Positions 24,707 through 64,000 of a DNA stretch of 64,000 nucleotides are shown piece after piece. Origin of the DNA: Lepturacanthus savala (lineage: Eukaryota > Chordata > Actinopteri > Scombriformes > Trichiuridae); NCBI GenBank assembly GCA_030544235.1, contig CM060470.1:18769356-18833355 (forward strand), written 5' to 3'. The position numbers and the translations under genes are program-made. The notes under the pieces were generated by a model, which worked only from the letters and a program-made list of their open reading frames with translations, was not told the DNA's origin and did not search any database. The number at the start of each line of letters is the position of its first letter. The first letter of the stretch is position 1.

Positions 24707-25242
24707 TACAGCTCTGGAAAATATTAGACCACTGCATTTTTTTCTGAAATCAGCATCTCTACATGTATTCCAGCCATTACATTCCAGCGTCTGCTAAATT
24801 CCAACATATGTACACTATCAGTACACAGTATTAGGAGTGGAATAAAGTCACCCAAGAACAATGGCAAAGACTTGTGGAGAGCATGAAAGCTGTGATTAAA
24901 AATTAGGGTTAATGCACCAAATATTGATATCTGAACTCTTAAGTGTAAACATTACTATCATGTTTTAAAATAAATTTGATCTTGTTTCATCGGATTGATT
25001 CAGGTCTGAAAACATTATATCTTTTTTGTTATTTTGACCATTTGTCATTTTCTGCAAATAAATAAATGCTCTAAACATAATAATAAATAATAATAAATAA
25101 TATTTTATTTGGGGAACATGCTGTCAGTAGTTTATAGACTCAAACACAAATGTTCCTTTTGTACAAACACATACCTATAAGTAGTAAAATCAGGAAACAC
25201 TGATCATTTTGCAGTGGTCTCCTATTTTTTTCCAGAGCGGTA
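24707..25242 (+). mobile_element. Tc1-like element, internally deleted
   Basis: The ends are inverted: TACAGCTCTGGAAAATATTAG at the left and TTTTTTTCCAGAGCGGTA at the right, with CCACTGCA/TGCAGTGG just inside each. At about 24836-24906 the plus strand keeps the transposase C-terminal end (EWNKVTQEQWQRLVESM, then AVIKN and a stop). The rest of the gene is gone. A relative in the opposite orientation lies at 31178-31664. Confidence 0.8.
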
Positions 25243-26371
25243 TATGTATTTTTTTACTCACAACTTCTTTGACCCAGCTTCCTGCTCTCTATCTCACTAT
25301 CTCACACCATCTAACCAACCCAACATTAACCCTCCACCCCATATTCACATTTTCCTGAGCTGTGCTTGCCTATTAAGAAATGTGTATTATTTAGTCCAGT
25401 GGTTAAACAAAGGTTAAAAAAATATTAAAACGTATTCATATAAATTTAAAAAATCATGTTTATTGATGATGAAATGATTTATGATAATATACTGTATACA
25501 GTACTCTTTACAAAAGAAAACAATGAGCATATCAGAGGATGAAATGATGGAATATTATTCCATGACATAAGGAATTGATGTGTTGATGCTCACATTCTAC
25601 ATTGTAAATATTACAGTTAACTATCTTTAATTAATTCTAATTTATCCATCCAATCCAACCAAAGAGTTATGTCGTGTTCTTAGGTGATGTTGCATCATGA
25701 CAGCGTCCAGTTATGTTTCTCGCATTAGTTGATGGCAGAACAGAACATGAAGAGGTCTCAATCGGTTCTGACCAGGTCGGATCTTGTGGTTTGAGTGCAT
25801 CGGTTTATATGGTCCTCTCAGTGAAATGGAAACTCTGTTGAGGTGTATAATGTCCTTTTTTCTGGAGAGGAATGTTTCAAAGTCTGAAAAATATCTGGAT
25901 AGAGTGTTTTACACATGTAGTTTGGGACTGGTCTAACCATGTGTAGTGGATTTACAGTTGTTTCTGTTTTTCAAGATGAATCATTGAGATGGCAACATCA
26001 TTATTGGAAACACATAGCTTTTGGTAACATTTAATCACAAAGGTCTTTAGAAGAGACTGAGCAAGAATGAATGCAGTGGGGTAAAATCCAATAATCCATC
26101 CAACTTCCTGTTGATTTTCATGATTATTCCACCTCTGCATGTCCCTCACAAAATGTGTCCAATGAGGTAGAAAATTACTTTTGTAACCATAAGTAAAAAC
26201 GAATGGGCCTCGACGAGACCTCAGCTCAGCCTCTATTGAGAAGAAATATAACTAGATTAAAAGGACTTTGTAGAGTACACATCTCAGAACATAATAACCA
26301 GAGCTAATATAACAGGGCTTCACCAAGTCCTCGGCTCAGGCTGTAATGAATCACATGATATTCAAACTACT
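25243..26371. other. Intergenic between ccnt2 and acmsd, and probable acmsd 3' flank
   Basis: AT-rich, no gene seen. A degenerate echo pair (CTCGACGAGACCTCAGCTCAG-like at about 26208 and CACCAAGTCCTCGGCTCAGG at 26321) is the only repeat noticed. Confidence 0.5.
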
Positions 26372-26377
26372 TTTATT
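26372..26377 (-). promoter_or_regulatory. Candidate acmsd polyadenylation signal
   Basis: AATAAA on the minus strand about 175 nt past the acmsd stop codon. It is the first canonical hexamer I noticed in that direction, but no cleavage evidence is available. Confidence 0.4.
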
Positions 26378-26549
26378 TAGTTAATAAAATTAAGGCGATC
26401 CACAAATTATTGGCTGTAAAATAATTACATCAATCAATGATGTGTACAATATACTATGCAGACAAATCATAAATTATGTTTGAAATCATTCAAATATAAA
26501 TGTAAGTGAACATAGAACTACCAAAACAGTCAAATCTCAGATTTTCATT

Positions 26550-29500
26550 TTACTCAAACTGACTTTTTTTCAGGCCCAAAAACTCCAGAGCATTTCCAGA
26601 CATCAGCTGATCCTGCAACAGAAGAGAGTATGAATACTGAATTACTGACAGACTGACTTCACAGGATAAGGAGCTCCATTCTCTATTATTTAGTTTTCAT
26701 GTGCAGAGCCAAATCAACAAAGAATTCCTCACTTTAACTTTTGCTCTCATTTTTGATGAGTTGAATTAAAAAATTCAAGATTTCCTATTCACACAGAAGG
26801 CGTACGGTACTTTCTCAATTTTGTTCCCAAATTTGTTGAAAGGTAGCAGAGTAAATAGTTTTGAATTTATGTTGTACTTTTTGGACTACTTTTTACAATA
26901 TTTTGATGTCATGATAATGATGATTTTAAAATGTCCATTCAACTGCTGAACATGCAAGATAACTTCTTTATTTACTTGGAACAATATGTATATAATTCCC
27001 AAAAGCAGTACTAAGGTTTCTGTAATATTACCTTTAATGTGTCATCAAATTCATCCATTGACTCAATTAGTGCTCCAGGCTGCAGCTCCCCCAGTGGAAA
27101 TGGATAGTCTGTTCCCAGCATCACTTTGTCCTGGAAGGAGAAAACATTGTTGAACGTTTAAAAGGGACATTATTTAGCTTTGAGTGGCATCTAGTGTTGG
27201 CTTCCTATATCCTGTCCAGTATTGAAGCCCTTTTTATGCAGCAGCTCACTTTTCCAATGACATCAACAAGCAGTTTCAGGGCAGTGGGATCATGAACCAA
27301 GGAGTCTGTGTAGAAAGAACCAAGGTATTTCCGGGGGTTGATCTTATTGTCCACAGCACAAAGGTCAGGACGAACAATGTGGCCATGATCAATTCTACCA
27401 ACGGTGAATGGAAAAGATCCACCTGGAAAAGGATTAATACACAATTAGTACTTCTACTACTGTGATGTGACTTAAATGCAGCAGATTACATGCAAGCAAA
27501 TATTTTATATGTGGAAGTACAAGAGTAATGTTCTACATTTTACTTGTAGAAGCGCATGGGTAATATATTATATCTTACAATGCAGAAACATATAATGTTT
27601 TACATTTTATATTGTGCAGCACATAATATTGTACATTTTATATGTTGAGGCACATGTGAAATTACTACATTTTACATGTAGAAGCACATGATGTACTAGA
27701 GGCACATATGTAATATTCTACGTTCCATGTTAAAACACATGTAATGTACTACATTTCACACGTTGAAGCACATTAATATTTTTTACTTACCTCCATGAGC
27801 AAAGCAAACCTTCAGTTTAGGAAACCTCTTGAAGATGCCTCCAAATATCATTGAGCAAATAGCCATGGTTGTCTCTGATGGCATGCCTTGGATGGAACCC
27901 CCCAAAAAAACAATGTATATTTAGGCATAAGAGGAGTTTTCTTAATTTTTCCAATCATTCATTCATTCGTCACATTTCCATAACTGACAAAAAAGTCATC
28001 TTACTCAACTAGAAAAACAGAACAAAATTATCACTAAACCATTGGATCAACTTGCTAACTACACACATTGTTCCTCTTTAACAAATGAAGATAAATCAGT
28101 CATTGTGCAATCTAGTATTTAAGCTGAAATACTTCATTTATCAATTTTGGTGCTGTTGACTAGACCGGTAGGAAATATTATAGCCCATGTCTCCTCTACT
28201 ATCTCTTACCCACTAGCCAGGGCAGCCAGTACTTAGACATCCTCCCATCTGTCTGCATGTCCCAGGGGTGAACAAATAGAGAGCAGCCCAGCTTCTCAGC
28301 TGCCTGCATGAAGACACGAGATCAGAAACCCTAAGTTAAAGAGAACGTGATCTGTGCATATAAAGGTCACTCTGTAGAGTTAGTACAATCATTAAGATGT
28401 AAATGCTCTAATACCATAACATGCACATTATACATTACTGTTCAAAAGTTTGGGATCACTTAGAAATGTCCTTATTTTTATTTTTTAAAAAGAAGTACTG
28501 TTTTTTTCAATGATGATAACAATCAGACTCTATACATTACTAATGTGGTAAATGACTATTCTAGCTCCAAATATCTGGTTTTTGGTGCAATATCTACATA
28601 GGTGTATAGAGGCCCATTTCCAGCAACTATCACACCAGTGTTCTAATGGTACAATGTGTTTGCTTATTGTGTGAGAAGGCTAATGGGTGATTAGAAAACC
28701 CTTGTGCAATCATGTAAGCTGGTAAATAAAAGTGTGGCTTTTCATGAAAAACACAAAATTGTCTGGGTGACCCCAAACTTTTGAACAGTAGTTTAAATAC
28801 AACACAATGTCTCACAGCATAGACAGGATTGAGTTCAGGAGCGTTGAGGTCCCAGTTGTTGATGTGTGAGCCGATCTGCACACCAGGGAATCCCAGTTTC
28901 TCCACGCAGCGGGTCATCTCCAGCACAGCCAGGTCCGGGGCCTGCATCGGCAGCGTCCCCAAGCCCACAAACCTTCTGGGGTGTCTGCTTACTGTCTGGG
29001 CCAAGTCGTCATTTAAAAGGACGCAGAGATCCAACGTGTCGTGCGGTTTAGCCTGAAATTTACAAAATAGGATTGTGTTTAAATCATTTATTCTTTGTCT
29101 TAATGTCAATGTTCTGAGTTGAGACTGGAACAAACACAGATACACAATGGAGCTTTTCTGCCTTTTTTGCTCATATGGAATAACAACATCAGGTCAATTT
29201 CAGGTCTTTAGAAGTGACACATAATGATTGTTTTTGATCTGTTTGATGTGAGGTCCACTTACCCAGTAACTGAACATCACAGGAACAGTAGAAAGGGCTT
29301 GCACTGTTACACCTGAAAGTCATAATAAGAGATGGACTTTTTATTATTTTATTATGTTCTTTTAGTCTTTGGTTTCATGTGTGTGCATATTATACCATGC
29401 TGATCCATGTCTCGTATGCGTGCTTCTGCATCCCAGCAGTTTTCTTGAATCACTCGAAACAGCTTTCCATTCTTCATCATCTTTGCTTCACCCTGAAACA

Positions 29501-29687
29501 CAACATCTGTACCAATTAAAACTGTGTTTGGTGCAGATTTTGAATATGAATATTATTTTTCTTCAGTATAGTTTGGAAATGAAAACATGAAAATATGCTC
29601 TTATTCATTTGACCCGTTAAGAGCTACAACAGTTCCGAATAAAACCACATGATGGCAGCAGACTGCTGGTTACTGATTTATGGAAAG

Positions 29688-29764
<77 letters not shown>

Positions 29765-30424
29765 CATACAAAACATGTGAGTCACCTTGCAGTGATGGTG
29801 AAGCTGGACGAACCCATCATATCCATATCTCTGAAAAACACGTGAAACACATTTTTTAGTTTTAGTTTTTTTATTTTTTTCCTTCCTACGATGTGAGAGT
29901 CTAAGGACAGGGGATGTTGTGTTGCTGTTGTACAAACTGTAAAGCCAATTGAGGTGAGTGTGATTTGTGATTTTGGGCTATAAAAATGAAATTGACATTG
30001 AGAGAATTGTCAGAATAAGGTAAAAAAAAAAAAAAAAAAAACAGCTTAACATGGTCCCATTCTTGTTTCCACTTGCTCTGCTGTGTAAAAATGTCTATTG
30101 CAGTGTTATCTACAGTGGATGCAGTCTAAAGGGCTCTCCACGCTTAAGCCTTCCTAACTCAAAGTCATCTGAGGCTGTTGACTCTTTTGCATACCGATGA
30201 AGATGCAAATGATCTATGTGAGCAATATAATAAAGCTCCACATCAGCAGATCAGCAGTACAGTAATAATAGCTCCTGTTATCCAAAATGCAATGTCTGTA
30301 TTACTATTTATAAGTGTGCTGATATACAATTCTATTTCAGTGTAAAAAATAAATTTAAATCTATGCCAAAAGTGCCAGTTACCATGAAACATCTCAAGAC
30401 GATTTAAAGATACTTCTTAACTGA

Positions 30425-30496
<72 letters not shown>

Positions 30497-30901
30497 ACAT
30501 AACAACAGGTGGTGATCAGTAATCATTACCTTAAGCTCCAGGTCTCCAAAATGGAATTAGAACAGATAGGACAGGGTAAACAAGGCCAGTGCCAGCTATT
30601 GATTAAAGTTTAACCACCATAGAGTTAAGATTCATTGCGTGAGCTGTTAAACTTCTTGGTGCTGACAGTGCAACTATCTGTATATTTTTATTTTACCGGT
30701 GTTCAGTAATATTAAATCCACAGAAAACTCAGCAAACCACAGAATGAGCACTAGCATTTAGACTGAGTGGTTTTACTGGAGGCTCCAGGCTGAATAATCA
30801 TCTCAGACTCCTCCTGTAACAAGCTGGTGTCTGTCCTCACCTACCTTGTTCAGATCAGGCCATTCCTTTGGTAAAATATGATTATGAATATCGACCTTCA
30901 T
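26550..30901 (-). CDS. acmsd: acmsd (aminocarboxymuconate semialdehyde decarboxylase), complete
   Basis: Zinc amidohydrolase that decarboxylates 2-amino-3-carboxymuconate-6-semialdehyde in the kynurenine pathway, steering tryptophan carbon away from quinolinate and NAD. Coding exons, 5' to 3' on the minus strand: 30845-30901, 29786-29830, 29396-29492, 29263-29312, 28816-29052, 28210-28303, 27791-27886, 27250-27422, 27032-27130, 26550-26612. Every junction is GT-AG and in phase, giving 336 aa, the same length as the human enzyme. Active-site residues sit at the family positions: H6-x-H8 (KVDIHNHILP), R47 (KLFRV), H174 (FVHPWDM), H224 (CFAHGG) and D291 (LGTDYPFP). The protein ends LKKSQFE. A truncated Tc1-like MITE lies just past the exon 5 donor and a long TA run just past the exon 2 donor. 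Confidence 0.97.
27490..27785. repeat. Degenerate ~30-bp minisatellite in an acmsd intron
   Basis: About seven imperfect units of the type TACATTTTACATGTAGAAGC followed by ACATGTAATAT fill the intron between the exons ending at 27791 and starting at 27422. Unit length wavers between roughly 25 and 45 bp through small indels. Confidence 0.7.
28431..28793. mobile_element. Tc1-derived MITE, copy 3 (acmsd intron 5)
   Basis: Left end TACATTACTGTTCAAAAGT, right end AAACTTTTGAACAGTAGTTT, inside shared with the other copies (GTGCAATATCTACATAGGTG). It begins 22 bp past the exon 5 donor, so an unspliced transcript would read into it; the frame stays open to 28630. Confidence 0.85.
29691..29760. repeat. 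(TA)n microsatellite in acmsd intron 2
   Basis: About 35 uninterrupted TA units, only 25 bp downstream of the exon 2 donor in the direction of transcription. Confidence 0.97.
30424..30497. repeat. (GAAA)n microsatellite in acmsd intron 1
   Basis: About 18 uninterrupted GAAA units on the plus strand, so TTTC on the acmsd transcript. An A18 run also occurs at about 30022-30040. Confidence 0.97.
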
Positions 30902-32215
30902 CTTTCCTGTTGCAGGGAATATGGAGCTCTGCTGACCGAGATCTCAGTGGGAACTGTGAGGAAATCCAGCAAACTCACTCTCCGCCCTCCTCACAGAGAA
31001 TCCAATGAATGACAGGTGAATGACCTCTGCTGGAGGTCATTCAAGCAGTCATTTACTCCGATACGTTTAATACCTTATCTATAAACAATAGCTTTAATAC
31101 CTATTCTATAAAACAAGGACTATATCTATAATGATAACAACATGTATTTCTTAACAATCTAAAACTGTCGTGATCTTTAGTTCTGGAAAAGAATAAGAAA
31201 CCACTGCAAAAAAAATAAAAAAAATGCAAAAATCATTTTTTTTCTGATTTTACTACTTATAGGTATGTTTTTGGGAAAAATAATGGATTTTGTTTGAGTC
31301 TATAAACTACTGACAACATTTCCCCCAAATTCCAAATAAAAATATTATCATTTAGAGCATTTAATTGCAGAAAATGACAAATTCAAACAATGTAAAGAGT
31401 CAAGATCAAATTCATTTTAAAACAACATAATGTTTACAGTAAATCTGAGTTCAGAAATCAATATTTGGTTCAATAACCCTTATTTTTAATCACAGCTTTT
31501 ATGCATCTTGCCATGCTCTCCACACGTCTTCCATATAGTTCTTGGGTGACTTTATTCCACTCCTGGTACCTCTTTAAGCAGAATGAGGTGTACATGCGTT
31601 GGAATAGAAAGGCTGGAATACATGTAGAGATGCTGATGGTCTCAATTTTCTTTCCAGAGCTGTAGGTGTAGCTCACAGATGAACTCGCCCTCTCCCCGTC
31701 CAAAGCCTGAGAATACCTATATGTAAATTAGGTGTTGCGTTCGGGGAGGAGGAGAGAAGAAGGAAGAAAAGAAGGGATAAGGGGAGGAGGAGAGAAGGAG
31801 AAAGGGGGGAGGAGAGAAACTTGCTGGCTCCGCCTGTCACATTCTCAGCAGATCTGAGCCTCGCATCGCTGCATCTGAATCTCAGTTTCACCCTAAACTG
31901 TCAGACTGCTCCGCATACGGATATAGAGGCTGCATCATAGATATCTAGATATAGATCACACAGATATAGATAGCTACATGTAGATATACCCAGACTTGTA
32001 TACTCCCCAGCAGGCTGCAGAGCTGCTTTTCTTTGAGTGTTTCGGGTTTTGGAGACAGATCCTCCTCTCAGCTGTTCGGGCTCCTGATCAGCTGTTGGAT
32101 CTGATTGGACGCTGGATGCTGCGACCCGGTGTGAATCTCCTCTTCAACATCCTCCTCTTCCTCAGCGTCTCCCGCTGCTTCTGAGCCTGGAAACCAAACA
32201 GTTTTGAAAACAACA
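30902..32215. promoter_or_regulatory. Head-to-head acmsd / tmem163 upstream region
   Basis: The two start codons diverge across 1.3 kb, so both promoters should lie here. The Tc1-like element 31178-31664 occupies over a third of it. The part nearest tmem163 (31735-31825) is a purine-rich GGAGGAGAGAAG-type tract. No clear TATA box or CpG island boundary was found for either gene. Confidence 0.5.
31178..31664 (-). mobile_element. Tc1-like element, internally deleted, opposite to the 24.7-kb copy
   Basis: Ends TAGTTCTGGAAAAGAATAAG and TTTTCTTTCCAGAGCTGTA with inner CCACTGCA. On the minus strand about 31475-31570 reads as a transposase C-terminal remnant (EWNKVTQELYGRRVESM, then AVIKNKGY). No catalytic core remains. 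It sits between the acmsd and tmem163 start codons. Confidence 0.8.
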
Positions 32216-63013
<30,798 letters not shown>

Positions 63014-63219
63014 GTGAGTACAAAACAACATGCTGAGTTTAATCAGTGTTTAAATTATTTTATTTATAATGATTACTAAATAATTAAGCTACATAATGTG
63101 ATGGATTATGGCTTCCTTTCTACACCCGTCTCAAAGCATGCAGCGGGTCTGCATTCCACTCTATTCATGTATTTACTGAGCTCTCTCTGCTATAGCTTTT
63201 AAATCTCATGGTTGTTTTC

Positions 63220-63450
63220 TTTGTTAAGTCAACTCAATTTTATTTGTATAGTCCAACTACACACCTCAGGGGGCTGTACAATCTGTACAGCAATACAACA
63301 CCTGTTCTTAGACCCATGAATCCAATGAGGAAAAAACAATGACAAAACCTTTATAATGGGAAAATGAGAATAAATGGAAGAAACCTCAGGAAGATGAAAA
63401 GGGAAGGCGTCCCTCGTCCAGGATCAACAGACCTACAATAGATATTGTGT
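63220..63450. mobile_element. Percomorph-type dispersed repeat
   Basis: Shows phrases common in many spiny-rayed fish: CAACTCAATTTTATTTGTAT, GGGCTGTACAATCTGTACAG, AATGGAAGAAACCTCAGGAA, CCCTCGTCCAGGATCAACAG, GACCTACAATAGATATTGTG. Non-coding; I cannot name the family with certainty. It supports a percomorph host. Confidence 0.65.
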
Positions 63451-63454
63451 GTAA

Positions 63455-63735
63455 AAAGTAGGAGAGCTGGAGACAGGGGTAGGAGGGGAAATAGAATATA
63501 GGATGGGTGTCAGAAAATCATAGGGCTTGAAACAGGGGGTCCAGGGACAGAAAGGGCTAGAGACAGAGAGAAGAGGGGCTGGAAACATGAAGAGTGGAAA
63601 CCGTGGGTAGGAGGACTGGAGACAGGAGTATTAGTGCTTGAGTTATGAGGCATGGAGACAGAAAGTTGAGAGCAGGAGATAGACTATGAGGGCTGGGAAA
63701 TGAGGGTAGCAATCCTGGAGAGAGAGGGATAAATG
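63455..63735. repeat. Purine-rich degenerate minisatellite
   Basis: About ten loose units of roughly 25-30 bp with GGCTGGAGACAGGGG- or GGGCTAGAGACAGAGAG-like cores follow the dispersed repeat in tmem163 intron 4. Unit spacing is irregular. Confidence 0.7.
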
Positions 63736-64000
63736 AACAAAGAATAGATTGCAGCTGGTGATAGCACCATCATTTGGACCTGATCTTTGCTCCTAAGGTC
63801 CTAGTCACATGAATATTCCTATGAATTTGCAGCTGAGTGAAATTTGCCCTTGTCTTTGAGTCAGCAGTTTCCTGTGTTTCAGGCTTTTCTCCACAGAACA
63901 ATATCAGCAGATTGGTCCATAATGAAAATAGCACAAAAGTTGCAGCTGTCTATTGTAGCAAAGTTACATTTATTAATGATTAAAAAACACTTTAATTTCT

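Larger units (their letters stand above)
63014..64000 (+). other. tmem163 intron 4 (runs off the window)
   Basis: Begins with the donor GTGAGT. It holds the dispersed repeat and the purine-rich minisatellite. No further tmem163 exon is visible before the right end. Confidence 0.75.

Noticed and set aside
30424..30497. Regular short repeats considered as a CRISPR-like array
   Set aside because: They are 4-bp microsatellite units without spacers; the window is a vertebrate nuclear genome.
32204..32215. Upstream TTG as tmem163 start
   Set aside because: Non-ATG start in a vertebrate gene without need; ATG at 32216 has acceptable context and frame.

Overview
This is a stretch of a vertebrate nuclear genome, almost certainly a ray-finned (percomorph-type) fish. 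Long introns with GT-AG junctions, four multi-exon genes whose proteins match vertebrate families over their length, and teleost-typical repeats (Tc1-like remnants, a tRNA-derived SINE, a hAT-type hairpin MITE, L1/L2-like LINE pieces, very long TA/TG microsatellites) support this. There are no bacterial operons, no CRISPR array and no rRNA. I found no undescribed multi-gene system; the odd signals are in gene architecture and nested repeats.

Layout: 1-650 is a broken Ty3/Gypsy-type retrotransposon. 2512-8328 (+) is map3k19 (YSK4-type MAP3K, 10 coding exons, 1,088 codons before the stop in my model). 10.0-10.8 kb is a dead Tc1-like transposase. 13101-24431 (-) is ccnt2 (cyclin T2, the P-TEFb cyclin, 10 coding exons, about 717 aa). 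26550-30901 (-) is acmsd (10 coding exons, 336 aa, all metal ligands present). 32216-63013 (+) is the 5' half of tmem163 (four coding exons; the gene runs off the right end). Its introns of 8.0 and 21.4 kb hold most of the mobile DNA: an antisense ERV fragment with one LTR, L1- and L2-like LINE pieces, a 203-bp perfect-hairpin hAT MITE, Tc1 remnants and a SINE with clear target duplication.

The order and orientation map3k19(+) ccnt2(-) acmsd(-) tmem163(+) are the mirror image of the mammalian TMEM163-ACMSD-CCNT2-MAP3K19 block (human 2q21.3), so this is an ancient synteny block. The genes do not form one pathway: stress-kinase signalling, transcription elongation, tryptophan/NAD metabolism and zinc transport. 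acmsd and tmem163 are head to head, 1.3 kb apart.

Best second looks: a perfect 29-bp inverted repeat inside the map3k19 coding exon; a 42-44 bp minisatellite in map3k19 that looks derived from an exon end plus its 5' splice site; a duplicated 3' splice site in the same gene; a last ccnt2 exon open in two frames; and a GA/TG microsatellite fused to the tmem163 exon 1 donor. Exon limits were placed by hand from reading-frame phase, splice consensus and family similarity; no alignment or RNA data were used.
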